From assembly GCF_000485595.1 (NCBI RefSeq), contig NW_014577462.1, positions 95,938 through 141,706 on the forward strand: a stretch of DNA of 45,769 nucleotides. The letters are read 5' to 3'. Shown piece after piece: positions 32,401-35,336 of this stretch; position 1 is the first letter of the stretch; every line of letters begins with the position of its first letter. The position numbers were made by a program, and so were the translations under genes. The notes beneath the pieces were generated by a model. It worked only from the letters and a program-made list of their open reading frames with translations, ran no database searches and was not told where the DNA came from. The stretch is from Priapulus caudatus. Lineage: Eukaryota; Priapulida; Priapulimorpha; Priapulimorphida; Priapulidae.

Positions 32401-35336
32401 CTATGTATACGTACCAATGTGGCAGTAGATGTAGGTAACACTGGTGTTGCGTATATTGTGCTACCTGTAATAACAAACAAATTTCAAAAATGTACAACAC
32501 AGCAATAAAGGAGATAACACATTATTCAGTCACTAAATATATACAAAGCATGGTTTAGTTTGGGACGGCAAGACCTTACTCCTCCTGATAAATATTTAGA
32601 CTATGACAACAAGTTTATGTCGGCAAAATTATGATTTAATTACACCGCAATATTTACACCCAATTTAAGGACACGTCAAACTGGCAATGACATAATTTGT
32701 GTAATTATAGTACGTGGTAGTTATACTTATAAGTCCACTGAAATCCTTACAGTACTTTGCAGTAATAAGGTTGATCAGTAAATAATTATTACCATATGGT
32801 ATCACAAAACCCGAAGGCAGATAACAATGTGCCAAGGAAGCTATACACGGATAATTATACAGTCAGGATTCAGTGAGTCTGCATTCAAACTCCACAAACG
32901 AAAATTGCATTAATTATGTTTTAATCATCATATATAATTATTACAAAAATTATAATAAAATAATATTATTAGTTATATAAAATCATGAATAACAAATATA
33001 TGTCACCTACCAAATTCATCTGTGTGAGATGGGAAAAGAGGGGTGGCTTCCATTGACGGCTTCACTGTGGTTGTGTAATAACTTGTCACATATTCCGGCG
33101 CCAGCGTACTTGTATGAACTCTGCAAATTGAGATGAGTGATGGGTGTTTACATAAATTAGGAGTGAATAATAATAGATTATTATAGTAATAGATTATTCA
33201 CTTAGATCTATTATTATTCACTCCTGACAAATTAATTAACTGTTACACCGTTATTGTTCTATATTTAATAAAGTAAGCATCTCTGAAACAAGTCAGCAGA
33301 TACAAAACATTCAACTTTGCCACTATTGAAACTCTCATTATGAAAGTTCTATAGTCAACTATTAATCAGGCAAACACACACATTCTACTTGATTGATTTA
33401 TATTGTATACTAATCCTTGATTGATACTGCTTGTCGATCCCTGACAAATACTAGCACAGTACATGCAGATTAAACTTATATATGTAGTATTCGAGCATAT
33501 TCACCAAATTCTCATATATATATAACCTTCGCTATTGAATTACAGACAACAGTATTTGACAATTACACGAAAGTGGACCCACATCTAAAAATATGCTAAA
33601 ATTAGAGGTCACATTCATCCTGAGAATGCCTTCAAACGCAATTAATGCATACTTCGTAACGTAGGACGGCTGTATCGTGCTCGTAAGCGTGTTTGTCAGA
33701 TAGATGGTTCGTGGTTGCACCGTGGAGTAGACTGTCTCTCTTCGCTCCGGCAACCCGATGGTACTTGTCAGGTAGCGAGTACTTCTCACACGCGGCGTCT
33801 GCCTCGGACCCGGCAACTTGATCGTACTGGTGAGATAGCGCGTGCTTCTAACGCCCTCTGTCTGCCCCGGCAACGTGATCGTACTGGTGAGGTAGCGCGT
33901 GCTTCTCACCGCGAGGGTGCTGGTCAGGTAGCTCGTGATGACGTTGGGCTGGAGGATGCGGTCGATGTAGCTCACGTAGGAGATGGTCGAGTACTCGACC
34001 GGCCCGCGTCCCGGCGTTCCCACAGTCGAGTACTGCACGTAGGTGTCCGTGTACTCACGCACGAGCACCCGCCTCGTCACGCCGTTCTCCACCACCGTGC
34101 TCGTCACGATCCGACCGCCCGGGAGAGGCTGGGTCGGTCCGATTTGGGACGGATCCAGCGACCCGAGACCCGGGATGAGGAGATCGCCTCCTCCCTTGCC
34201 ATCCGTCGTCACGAACCTCGTCTGGAACTGGCGCGGGACCCGCGTGGGGGTCGCGCGCGGCGCGCCCCGGTCGGCAAAGTCGATGAAGATCTCGCCGTTG
34301 AGCGGGTCGTAGATGCTCGCCTCGGGTTTGCGGAAGCTCGTGTAGTAGCTGGTGTAGTAGCGCGTCGGGTCGACGTGCGCGACGTTCCCCTCGGCGAATC
34401 GCTGCCCGCCGCCAACGAGGAACGTGCTCGTGAGGAAGCGCGTGGCGCAGTCGCCGCCGGCGTGCCCGCTCGCGCAATCGTAGCACTGCGCCCCCTGGTG
34501 GTTCGTCGGGCAGACGCAGCGGTAGCCGAAGATGTGGTCGGAAACGCATGTCGACCACGGCGCGCAGGGGTTGTCGGCGCAGGTCATCGACAAGTGGCAG
34601 ACTTCTCCGCGCAGGTGGATGGGGCATGCGCAGACGAAGCCCTGGGTCCTGTCCGGCGAGCAGGTGCCACCGAATTGGCATGGTTGATCCGCGCACGTCT
34701 TCCTGGTTTCGCATCGCACGCCCTTATAGTTGAAGGGGCAGTGGCAAGAAAACCCTCCGAAGCCGTCGTCTTGACAGATCGCGCCGTTTCGGCAAGGCCT
34801 GTCCGTACAGGCGACACGTGTGTCACACGTGTAGCCGGTGTAGTCGGGCTTGCACTCGCAAGAGAAGCCGAAAGCTGTGTCAACGCAGACTGCTTCATTG
34901 TGACACGGTGTACTCTCACAGGTCAATCCACGGGCCACACCAGCGCAATTTCTCCCATAGAACCTGGGTAACAATCAAACCATTCACAGTGCTTACTGTC
35001 ATGTAATTTAAAATTAAACAAGGTAATTAGAGAACGTTACAGCAACCGTTATAAACCAGCGGCATCAAAAATAACCTAATTCGATCAAATCTCTTGGACT
35101 TTGATGTCTAATAATGTAATATTTACGTGTTGTAACTCACCCTGGGATACATTCGCACCGGTACGACCCTGGCGCCCCCTCGTAACAGGTACCGCCGTTT
35201 CTACAAGGTCGTCTGGCACATTCGTTTATGTTGGTCTCACAGTGACGTCCAGTGAAGCCCACGGCACAGCAGCAGCTGTACGAGCTGGAGCCGACGCCCT
35301 GAAGCACACACGTGCCCCCATTCTGGCACACATCAC
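433..35336 (-). CDS. Overall gene model: giant multi-exon extracellular protein (partial at both ends)
   Basis: This is the span of the 41 exons listed separately. Forty of them (all but 11574-11751) chain in one frame with about 2,970 codons and no internal stop. Order: six EGF modules, a Y/T/S-rich stalk, then about 23 units of roughly 105 residues with a WSC domain embedded in one. The unit is a helix ending like AW-x-x-x-NPG, a strand, a V-x-Y-x-V-x-V-x-G strand and a second helix followed by Cys pairs or V-[FY]-x3-Y. EGF and WSC modules are extracellular in known proteins, so a secreted or cell-surface adhesion or matrix role is inferred. I do not recognise the gene. A SEA-like fold for the unit is a guess from strand/helix order. 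Start codon, signal peptide, transmembrane segment and stop are outside the resolved exons. Confidence 0.85.
787..1027. repeat. Diverged tandem duplication in intron
   Basis: An AT-rich block carrying TAATCGACATAATCATA and CACTCTAT.GAATAATA occurs twice, at about 787-891 and 943-1027, in the intron between exons 40 and 41. Confidence 0.6.
1076..1778 (-). CDS. Exon 40: long GC-rich exon with three repeat-unit helices
   Basis: Phase 0 to 1. Acceptor TTTTCAG at 1779, donor GTACGT at 1075. It starts [11 protein letters not shown] and carries three helix motifs: [30 protein letters not shown] and [14 protein letters not shown]. Between them lie the strands [12 protein letters not shown] and [12 protein letters not shown] and the motif [12 protein letters not shown]. 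It spans nearly three units with no intron and is far more GC-rich than the introns around it. It closely parallels exon 33 in length, phase and content. A GC-rich plus-strand frame overlaps it and is treated as a shadow. Confidence 0.85.
1872..2069. repeat. Two tandem copies of a 99-bp sequence
   Basis: AAGGGACAGTAGCCTCTAGG starts at 1872 and again at 1971, and the following sequence to about 2069 is almost identical. The second copy forms the left end of a TTAA-flanked element. Confidence 0.85.
1972..2586. mobile_element. Putative TTAA-flanked non-autonomous element (piggyBac-like MITE)
   Basis: The left end AGGGACAGTAGCCTCTAGG follows TTAA at 1968-1971. The right end CCTAGAGTAAACTCTCCCT precedes TTAA at 2587-2590. 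The ends are imperfect inverted repeats, and TTAA target duplication is the known piggyBac hallmark. There is no transposase frame inside. It occupies most of the intron between exons 39 and 40; I see nothing more in 2591-3118. Confidence 0.5.
3119..3186. repeat. 26-bp tandem repeat, 2.6 copies
   Basis: GACTATATATACCTAGATAC plus TATATT repeats at 3119, 3145 and (partial) 3171, ending 20 bases from the donor of exon 39. Confidence 0.85.
3206..3393 (-). CDS. Exon 39: repeat-unit exon (strands, helix, Cys pair)
   Basis: Phase 1 to 0. Acceptor TTGTCAG at 3394, donor GTATGT at 3205. After the NP-G junction it reads [23 protein letters not shown], then helix [14 protein letters not shown] and the Cys pair [11 protein letters not shown]. 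It is homologous in length, phase and pattern to exons 41, 34 and 32, which also run phase 1 to 0 over 188-200 bases. Confidence 0.85.
3794..3993 (-). CDS. Exon 38: repeat-unit helix ending in ANPG
   Basis: Phase 2 to 1. Acceptor AATCGTCAG at 3994, donor GTATTA at 3793. It begins [20 protein letters not shown] and ends [15 protein letters not shown] with the Gly codon split, as in most units. It carries a single Cys (LLQCDDDT) where other units have a pair. Confidence 0.8.
4334..4464 (-). CDS. Exon 37: repeat-unit strand exon
   Basis: Phase 0 to 2. Acceptor TTCCTACAG at 4465, donor GTTGGT at 4333. Residues [20 protein letters not shown], then [11 protein letters not shown], match the paired-strand part of the unit. 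The boundary with exon 36 falls inside the helix (AWAQ|ILGQ) instead of after NP-G, which is unusual in this gene. Confidence 0.75.
4980..5105. repeat. Dispersed repeat, second copy at about 21265-21395
   Basis: The block containing GTAAATGAAATTTTGTGATA, then AAGACTCGA and GACATTGAAATAGTTT, recurs near 21330-21377 in the same orientation. Both copies lie in introns of this gene, a few hundred bases from a repeat-unit exon. The rest of 4465-5187 is AT-rich intron with a short TG tract and no other feature. Confidence 0.75.
5188..5417 (-). CDS. Exon 36: repeat-unit exon with V-F-x3-Y motif
   Basis: Phase 1 to 0. Acceptor TCGTGTTGCAG at 5418, donor GTGAGA at 5187. Reads [13 protein letters not shown], helix [13 protein letters not shown], then [13 protein letters not shown] and the next helix [12 protein letters not shown]. 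It shows the V-[FY]-x3-Y motif shared with exons 40 and 33. Confidence 0.8.
5455..5612. repeat. Short-unit minisatellite (TATAGGTGG-type)
   Basis: About 155 bases built from TATAGGTGG, TATAGGTGTATAG and AGTATAGG variants, directly upstream (in transcription) of the exon 36 acceptor. Overlapping open frames are low-complexity artefacts. Confidence 0.9.
5969..6146 (-). CDS. Exon 35: repeat-unit helix and strand
   Basis: Phase 0 to 1. Acceptor AAAACGCAG at 6147, donor GTACAA at 5968. Reads [18 protein letters not shown], helix [15 protein letters not shown], then [20 protein letters not shown]. The strand pair N-[IV]-T-[VM]-G-Y is nearly identical to VNITMGYLA in exon 33, a clear sign of homology. 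Confidence 0.85.
6564..6763 (-). CDS. Exon 34: repeat-unit exon (strands, helix, Cys pair)
   Basis: Phase 1 to 0. Acceptor AATTTGCAG at 6764, donor GTCGGT at 6563. Reads [28 protein letters not shown], helix [13 protein letters not shown] and Cys pair [10 protein letters not shown]. It follows exon 33 just as exon 41 follows exon 40. The 6764-7189 intron is AT-rich and otherwise unremarkable. Confidence 0.85.
7190..7871 (-). CDS. Exon 33: long GC-rich exon with three repeat-unit helices
   Basis: Phase 0 to 1. Acceptor GGATTTCAG at 7872, donor GTAAGC at 7189. Begins [10 protein letters not shown] (compare [10 protein letters not shown] in exon 40). Helices are [31 protein letters not shown] and [15 protein letters not shown]. 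Strands are [12 protein letters not shown] and [12 protein letters not shown], and the motif [11 protein letters not shown] is present. GC-rich, with overlapping shadow frames on both strands. Confidence 0.87.
8047..8420. repeat. (ACACT)n-derived tandem array
   Basis: About 370 bases of degenerate CTACA/ACTAC pentamers, purest at 8058-8125, filling most of the intron between exons 33 and 32. A similar array ends the window at 45590-45769. Confidence 0.9.
8433..8626 (-). CDS. Exon 32: repeat-unit exon (strands, helix, Cys pair)
   Basis: Phase 1 to 0. Acceptor GTTTTTCAG at 8627, donor GTGAGT at 8432. Reads [27 protein letters not shown], helix [11 protein letters not shown] and Cys pair [10 protein letters not shown]. 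The G-S-V-V-V start resembles the SEA autoproteolysis motif, but it sits at an exon junction (the Gly codon is split) and the other units lack it, so I do not call it a cleavage site. Confidence 0.8.
8841..9020. repeat. 90-bp tandem duplication
   Basis: AATAATATTATATAAGCAGT, then ACACTTTCATTATAACATTT, occurs from about 8851 and again from about 8941, inside the intron between exons 32 and 31. Confidence 0.85.
9164..9378 (-). CDS. Exon 31: repeat-unit exon ending in ERANPG
   Basis: Phase 2 to 1. Acceptor CCCGTTGCAG at 9379, donor GTACGC at 9163. Reads [20 protein letters not shown], then a helix, and ends [16 protein letters not shown] with a split Gly codon. This is one of the clearest copies of both hallmark motifs in a single exon. 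Confidence 0.87.
9750..10358 (-). CDS. Exon 30: long GC-rich exon with two repeat-unit helices
   Basis: Phase 2 to 2. Acceptor TTCTTCTCCAG at 10359, donor GTGAGT at 9749. Reads [13 protein letters not shown], a Cys pair [11 protein letters not shown], helix [15 protein letters not shown], strands [11 protein letters not shown] and [11 protein letters not shown], a V-Y-type segment [10 protein letters not shown], and helix [15 protein letters not shown]. An intron-poor multi-unit exon like exons 33 and 40. The 10359-10731 intron shows nothing notable. Confidence 0.87.
10732..10942 (-). CDS. Exon 29: repeat-unit exon with Cys pair and QQANP helix
   Basis: Phase 1 to 2. Acceptor TGTTTGCAG at 10943, donor GTAATC at 10731. 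Reads [20 protein letters not shown], then NVTFPGD, helix [15 protein letters not shown] and strand [19 protein letters not shown]. The usual intron after NP-G is absent here: the helix and next strand are fused in one exon. Confidence 0.87.
11275..11439 (-). CDS. Exon 28: repeat-unit strand pair
   Basis: Phase 1 to 1. Acceptor ATTTTCTCAG at 11440, donor GTATGT at 11274. Reads [15 protein letters not shown] and [13 protein letters not shown], then a short helix. Joining it directly to exon 26 (REANP-G) restores the usual NP-G junction in frame, so exon 27 between them is probably skipped or alternative. Confidence 0.83.
11574..11751 (-). CDS. Exon 27 (uncertain): fasciclin/FAS1 C-terminal segment
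   Basis: Acceptor GTGTTTCAG at 11752. Reads [12 protein letters not shown], then [20 protein letters not shown], which matches the conserved NG-V-V-H-x-I-D-x-V-L end of FAS1 domains. Only about 50 residues are present; a full FAS1 domain is about 130-140. The start phase (1) fits exon 26, but the good donor GTACGT at 11573 gives phase 2, which would shift exon 28 out of frame to an early stop. Reading on instead reaches a stop at 11528-11530. It may be a cassette, an alternative last exon or a relic. Confidence 0.55.
11869..11957. repeat. (CA)n tract, 10-N gap (11912-11921), (TG)n tract
   Basis: A (CA)n run meets N at 11912 and resumes as (TG)n at 11922. The switch of strand across the gap means either a real CA/TG inverted junction or a scaffolding join. 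It lies in the intron before exon 27. Confidence 0.9.
12031..12256 (-). CDS. Exon 26: repeat-unit exon ending in REANPG
   Basis: Phase 0 to 1. Acceptor CTCTCTCCTCCAG at 12257, donor GTACGA at 12030. Reads [14 protein letters not shown], helix AAAALTAAG, Cys pair LDVCPCEPV, strand [11 protein letters not shown] and helix [13 protein letters not shown]. It can splice in frame to exon 28, or into exon 27. Confidence 0.85.
12330..12470. repeat. 12-bp minisatellite (CTGATCTGCCA-type)
   Basis: About eleven degenerate copies of CTGATCTGC[CA]A. The rest of 12257-12984 is AT-rich intron without a recognisable feature. Confidence 0.9.
12985..13303 (-). CDS. Exon 25: repeat-unit exon following WSC insertion
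   Basis: Phase 2 to 0. Acceptor CTCTGCCTGCAG at 13304, donor GTTGGT at 12984. Reads [17 protein letters not shown], then [33 protein letters not shown], helix [11 protein letters not shown] and [15 protein letters not shown]. The helix lacks the Trp and NPG of other units, so this unit is diverged. Confidence 0.83.
13311..14071. repeat. Long degenerate (GA)n tract
   Basis: About 760 bases of almost pure GAGAGA with scattered interruptions on the plus strand (a polypyrimidine tract in the transcript), starting next to the acceptor of exon 25. The open frames within it are artefacts of the repeat. Confidence 0.97.
14414..14471 (-). CDS. Exon 24: 58-bp microexon, single strand of repeat unit
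   Basis: Phase 1 to 2. Acceptor CTCATCCACAG at 14472, donor GTAAGT at 14413. Encodes [19 protein letters not shown]. It is found only because its splice signals are strong and its phases join the WSC exon to exon 25. It restores the strand normally following NP-G, showing that the WSC domain interrupts a unit. Confidence 0.78.
14655..14933 (-). CDS. Exon 23: WSC domain
   Basis: Phase 1 to 1, a symmetric shuffling-type exon. Acceptor CTCTTCGCAG at 14934, donor GTAAGT at 14654. Reads [26 protein letters not shown], then [34 protein letters not shown] and SIFFTG. The eight Cys, the Y/F-x-G-C-F start, M/T-x-x-x-C-x-x-x-C and C-x-C-G follow WSC (cell-wall stress component) domains, which bind carbohydrate in several proteins. 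This is the only WSC in the window. The intron 14934-15389 holds nothing I can name. Confidence 0.92.
15390..15640 (-). CDS. Exon 22: repeat-unit exon with CAC motif, ends QYP-G/D
   Basis: Phase 2 to 1. Acceptor CATATTTGCAG at 15641, donor GTAAGA at 15389. Reads [16 protein letters not shown], helix [13 protein letters not shown], Cys pair FHACACEEM, and helix [15 protein letters not shown]. Its helix leads into the WSC exon instead of into a strand exon, so this unit is split by WSC. Confidence 0.83.
15913..15985 (-). CDS. Exon 21: 73-bp microexon, repeat-unit strand
   Basis: Phase 1 to 2. Acceptor TTTCATTTAG at 15986, donor GTGAGA at 15912. Encodes [18 protein letters not shown] and ILSPG. 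Its frame joins exons 20 and 22 exactly. It has the same position and size class as exons 6, 9, 13, 16, 18 and 24. Confidence 0.78.
16353..16481 (-). CDS. Exon 20: repeat-unit exon with Cys pair and AWRD helix
   Basis: Phase 1 to 1. Acceptor TACTTTCCAG at 16482, donor GTATGT at 16352. Reads [20 protein letters not shown], then helix [12 protein letters not shown]. The Cys pair is C-x5-C, the widest spacing among the units. The NPG is replaced by RDG/D. Confidence 0.82.
16738..16838 (-). CDS. Exon 19: repeat-unit strand and helix
   Basis: Phase 2 to 1. Acceptor GTATTTCAG at 16839, donor GTAATT at 16737. Encodes [17 protein letters not shown] and [10 protein letters not shown]. The strand [11 protein letters not shown] is the V-x-Y-x-V-x-V-x-G equivalent. 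Length is 101 bases, and the phases fit both neighbours. Confidence 0.78.
16863..17239. mobile_element. Non-autonomous hAT-like element with GTTACA duplication
   Basis: Left end CAGGGTGCAAAATTAAC, right end GTTAATTTCTACCCCTG; the two are inverted. GTTACA flanks both sides (16857-16862 and 17240-17245). Inside are several GGACTCC/GGAGTCC copies and three GCGGACTCCCTC[AT]TTTTGCT-like repeats. CAGGG...CCCTG ends are typical of hAT MITEs. No coding capacity. Confidence 0.65.
17327..17375 (-). CDS. Exon 18: 49-bp microexon, repeat-unit strand
   Basis: Phase 1 to 2. Acceptor TTCTTTTATAG at 17376, donor GTAAGT at 17326. Encodes [15 protein letters not shown] with split Tyr. It is the shortest exon seen. 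It joins exon 17 (WELPRT-) to exon 19 in frame. Confidence 0.72.
17515..17690. repeat. Minisatellite, AGGTGCTATAGG...CACTAT unit
   Basis: Four to five diverged copies of an approximately 38-42-bp unit starting AGGTGCTATAGG and ending CACTATCTCCTTCTC, in the intron before exon 18. Confidence 0.85.
17731..17987 (-). CDS. Exon 17: repeat-unit exon with CFDC and IAWELPRT helix
   Basis: Phase 2 to 1. Acceptor TCTCACACAG at 17988, donor GTGAGT at 17730. Reads [19 protein letters not shown], helix [13 protein letters not shown], Cys pair PACFDCQHL, and helix [18 protein letters not shown] is replaced by PRT. Confidence 0.85.
17988..18910. other. Intron between exons 16 and 17
   Basis: AT-rich, with a low-complexity stretch of ATACAATGA/ACATACAATG at about 18160-18295 and TACACACATACAG variants at 18015-18125. 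The three long minus-strand open frames there are products of the repeat. I see no further exon. Confidence 0.7.
18911..18980 (-). CDS. Exon 16: 70-bp microexon, repeat-unit strand
   Basis: Phase 1 to 2. Acceptor TTACTTTCAG at 18981, donor GTAAAC at 18910. Encodes [20 protein letters not shown]. It follows the helix STWSG of exon 15 and supplies the strand before exon 17. Confidence 0.78.
19506..19630 (-). CDS. Exon 15: repeat-unit helix exon
   Basis: Phase 2 to 1. Acceptor TTCTTGTTTTAG at 19631, donor GTAATG at 19505. Encodes [20 protein letters not shown], then [15 protein letters not shown]. The helix ends TWSG, a variant of AW-x-x-NPG. Confidence 0.8.
20010..20120 (-). CDS. Exon 14: repeat-unit strand and helix
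   Basis: Phase 2 to 2. Acceptor TTGTTTGCAG at 20121, donor GTAAGT at 20009. Encodes [17 protein letters not shown] and LQSYLTPKY. The V-x-x-V-x-Y-x-V strand is conserved. Phases fit exons 13 and 15. Confidence 0.8.
20373..20427 (-). CDS. Exon 13: 55-bp microexon, repeat-unit strand
   Basis: Phase 1 to 2. Acceptor ATTTTTTCCAG at 20428, donor GTGAGA at 20372. Encodes [17 protein letters not shown]. It joins DTYP-D of exon 12 to exon 14 in frame. Confidence 0.8.
20731..20919. mobile_element. hAT-like MITE (CAGGGGTT...TTAAGAACCACTA)
   Basis: Left end CAGGGGTTTTTAACCTGTGG, right end GGTTAAGAACCACTA, inverted and imperfect, flanked by CTATAG-like sequence. This layout is a common hAT MITE pattern in animal genomes. 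It ends only about 30 bases from the donor of exon 12. Confidence 0.65.
20951..21228 (-). CDS. Exon 12: repeat-unit exon ending SDTYPG/D
   Basis: Phase 2 to 1. Acceptor CGTCCACAG at 21229, donor GTACAC at 20950. Reads [17 protein letters not shown], helix [12 protein letters not shown], strand [26 protein letters not shown], and helix [15 protein letters not shown]. It contains a full set of unit elements without Cys. Confidence 0.87.
21265..21395. repeat. Dispersed repeat, second copy of 4980-5105
   Basis: Shares GTAAATGAAATTTTGTGATA and GACATTGAAATAGTTT with the block at 4980-5105, same orientation, a few substitutions. It lies in the intron before exon 12. Confidence 0.75.
21541..21739 (-). 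CDS. Exon 11: repeat-unit exon with QRVW helix
   Basis: Phase 1 to 2. Acceptor TTTTGTTTTAG at 21740, donor GTGAGA at 21540. Reads [20 protein letters not shown], then [41 protein letters not shown] and VNMNG. Helix and following strand are in one exon, as in exon 29. The 21740-22276 intron shows no element I can define. Confidence 0.83.
22277..22395 (-). CDS. Exon 10: repeat-unit strand and helix
   Basis: Phase 2 to 1. Acceptor GGGGTTTAG at 22396, donor GTGAGG at 22276. Encodes [20 protein letters not shown], then [12 protein letters not shown]. The strand [10 protein letters not shown] matches VRYFLTVNG of exon 31. Confidence 0.82.
22590..22653 (-). CDS. Exon 9: 64-bp microexon, repeat-unit strand
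   Basis: Phase 1 to 2. Acceptor GGTCCATAG at 22654, donor GTATGT at 22589. Encodes [20 protein letters not shown]. Same length and phases as exon 6, its paralogue in the preceding unit. Confidence 0.8.
22887..22993 (-). CDS. Exon 8: repeat-unit helix ending QRANPG
   Basis: Phase 2 to 1. Acceptor TTTTGTTTCAG at 22994, donor GTGTGT at 22886. Encodes [18 protein letters not shown], then [15 protein letters not shown] with split Gly. One of the cleanest copies of the helix motif. Confidence 0.85.
23238..23363 (-). CDS. Exon 7: repeat-unit strand and helix
   Basis: Phase 2 to 2. Acceptor CCAATTGCAG at 23364, donor GTAACT at 23237. Encodes [17 protein letters not shown], then [15 protein letters not shown]. 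Its partner, exon 6, lies 7.6 kb upstream across the largest intron of the model, and the split codon (GG|G) fits. Confidence 0.8.
23505..23814. mobile_element. MITE with AGG[CT]GC[AG]TTCACAC terminal inverted repeats
   Basis: Left end AGGCGCATTCACAC, right end GTGTGAACGCACCT, imperfect inverted repeats about 310 bases apart. The interior has several GCTCA/TGAGC and CTAAT motifs (AGTGAGCTGATT, AGCTCACTAAT), so it can fold extensively. No frame. The flanks are AT-rich (TAATA on the left, AATATA on the right), so the target duplication is unclear. Confidence 0.65.
23815..25140. other. AT-rich intron, no feature recognised
   Basis: Part of the 7.6-kb intron between exons 6 and 7. Short open frames on both strands lack splice context or similarity to known domains. 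No exon resembling the repeat unit was found. Confidence 0.6.
25150..25187. repeat. (AT)n microsatellite
   Basis: Uninterrupted alternating AT of nearly 40 bases. Confidence 0.95.
25605..25735. repeat. Tandem AATTTAAGAATTGCGAAG units
   Basis: AATTTAAGAATTTAAGAATT and GCGAAG alternate several times over about 130 bases of intron. Confidence 0.9.
26329..26540. repeat. (GT)n-rich compound microsatellite
   Basis: TGTGCG and GTGTGT units with a pure GT run near 26415-26450. All the long Cys/Val or His/Thr open frames here are repeat artefacts. Confidence 0.95.
27581..27684. repeat. Four perfect 26-bp tandem units
   Basis: CAGCAGCTCGCCTTAGGGCG plus TCCAGT repeated four times with no spacers. Confidence 0.97.
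27788..27829. mobile_element. 42-bp perfect palindrome flanked by 7-bp direct repeats
   Basis: CAGGAGCGTATAATGACAAA followed by TATTTGTC... is a perfect 21+21 palindrome. ATGTTAC precedes it (27781-27787) and follows it (27830-27836). The ends resemble those at 30061, 33159 and 42765, suggesting a family of tiny foldback elements. Confidence 0.8.
27860..27970. repeat. CA-rich tandem repeat, about 34-bp unit
   Basis: CATGCACGCATACACGCACG followed by CGAACACACA recurs three times. Confidence 0.9.
28017..28244. repeat. (CT)n/(CTGT)n low-complexity tract
   Basis: TCTCTGTC-type repeats ending at the N gap. The flanking open frames are artefacts. Confidence 0.95.
28245..28269. other. 25-N assembly gap
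   Basis: A run of 25 N between a CT tract and the second copy of the 27499 block. Confidence 1.
28269..28885. repeat. Second, indel-rich copy of the 27499 block
   Basis: The same order of landmarks (TACCTCCGCGCCCAACGGAGG in two parts, GTCCAGTCAGCAGCCGACAG, ACTCTCCGGTGGGGAGTG, GTATACTACCCACTCCCCTA). It carries many single-base insertions relative to copy 1, and expanded segments. It reads like uncorrected long-read sequence of the same locus. Confidence 0.75.
28905..29410. repeat. (CT)n/(CTGTGT)n low-complexity tract
   Basis: About 500 bases of CTCTGTGTCTCTG then CTCTCTCT. It probably corresponds to the CT tract at 28017-28244 in the duplicated copy. Confidence 0.95.
30061..30100. mobile_element. 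40-bp near-palindrome, CAGGCGTGAATAATA ends
   Basis: CAGGCGTGAATAATAGAGAT pairs with CTCTATATTATTCACTCCTG. ATTTTAT (30054-30060) and ATTTTAG (30101-30107) flank it, a 6 of 7 match consistent with a target duplication. Same family as 27788 and 33159. Confidence 0.7.
30101..30929. other. Intron sequence, no feature recognised
   Basis: A 103-codon minus-strand open frame (30293-30604) lies here, but it lacks convincing splice partners and similarity to the repeat unit. I do not call it. Confidence 0.5.
30930..30993 (-). CDS. Exon 6: 64-bp microexon, repeat-unit strand
   Basis: Phase 1 to 2. Acceptor TTCTTCCCAG at 30994, donor GTAAGA at 30929. Encodes [20 protein letters not shown]. It follows exon 5 (RSANP-R) and precedes exon 7 across the 7.6-kb intron. 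Confidence 0.8.
31201..31220. mobile_element. Half copy of the CAGGAGTG foldback family
   Basis: GTCTCTATTATCCACTCCTG matches the right arm of 30061 and 33159 and has no left arm. It is embedded in TATATA repeats. Confidence 0.45.
31248..31327. repeat. (GAT)n microsatellite
   Basis: About 25 GAT triplets with two interruptions, about 45 bases from the donor of exon 5. Confidence 0.97.
31372..31462 (-). CDS. Exon 5: first repeat-unit helix (RSANP-R)
   Basis: Phase 0 to 1. Acceptor TTCGAGGTCAG at 31463, donor GTAAGA at 31371. Encodes [20 protein letters not shown], then [10 protein letters not shown]. The acceptor tract is weak. An alternative AG 15 bases inside would give phase 1 and not match exon 4. 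Confidence 0.75.
31566..31773. mobile_element. hAT-like MITE (CAGTGGCGTAGCTA...TAGCTACGCCCCTG)
   Basis: Inverted ends CAGTGGCGTAGCTAGG and TGTAGCTACGCCCCTG with G-rich runs inside. GTTGGCA and GTTGTCCA lie at the edges, a possible degraded 8-bp duplication. No coding capacity. Confidence 0.7.
31979..32377. repeat. About 100-bp direct repeat (31979-32080 and 32276-32377)
   Basis: GCAAAAGGATGAGATGTAAT through ACGTTTAATTTCACAC occurs twice, 297 bases apart and almost identical, in the intron between exons 4 and 5. Confidence 0.92.
32415..32464 (-). CDS. Exon 4: 50-bp microexon STIYATPV
   Basis: Phase 1 to 0. Acceptor GTTATTACAG at 32465, donor GTACGT at 32414. Encodes [16 protein letters not shown]. 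The TIYA start recalls RTIYAAPT of exon 33 and ETIYVQT of exon 40, and phase 0 fits exon 5. Confidence 0.68.
33011..33120 (-). CDS. Exon 3: end of Tyr/Thr-rich stalk
   Basis: Phase 2 to 1. Acceptor CAATTTGCAG at 33121, donor GTAGGT at 33010. Encodes [20 protein letters not shown], then [17 protein letters not shown]. It continues the Y/T/S-rich composition of exon 2 and precedes the first repeat unit. Confidence 0.78.
33159..33226. mobile_element. Foldback element, AGGAGTGAATAATAATAGAT arms
   Basis: The left arm AGGAGTGAATAATAATAGAT pairs with ATCTATTATTATTCACTCCT. Its interior contains another partial arm (AGATTATTCACTTAG). Same termini as 27788 and 30061. It lies in the intron between exons 2 and 3. 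Confidence 0.7.
33653..34963 (-). CDS. Exon 2: EGF modules and [10 protein letters not shown] stalk
   Basis: Phase 2 to 2, 1,311 bases. Acceptor GATTGTTACCCAG at 34964, donor GTATGC at 33652. It first completes the EGF begun in exon 1 (FYGRNC). It then has four EGF modules (e.g. [21 protein letters not shown][11 protein letters not shown], [20 protein letters not shown]) and a short Cys-rich end ([13 protein letters not shown]). A Gly/Pro/Thr/Tyr-rich region with no Cys follows. It ends with tandem [10 protein letters not shown]-[TKG]-LPG repeats and a related [19 protein letters not shown]-rich, with a 418-codon antisense open frame that is a shadow. Confidence 0.92.
35141..35336 (-). CDS. 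Exon 1 (first visible): two EGF modules
   Basis: Phase 1 to 2. Acceptor TGTTTTGCAG at 35337, donor GTGAGT at 35140. Reads [13 protein letters not shown] and [10 protein letters not shown], then [19 protein letters not shown] and YRCECIPG. The second module has the N-x-N-E-C start of calcium-binding EGF and is completed in exon 2. Upstream exon(s) ending in phase 1 must exist but were not found with confidence. Confidence 0.88.
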
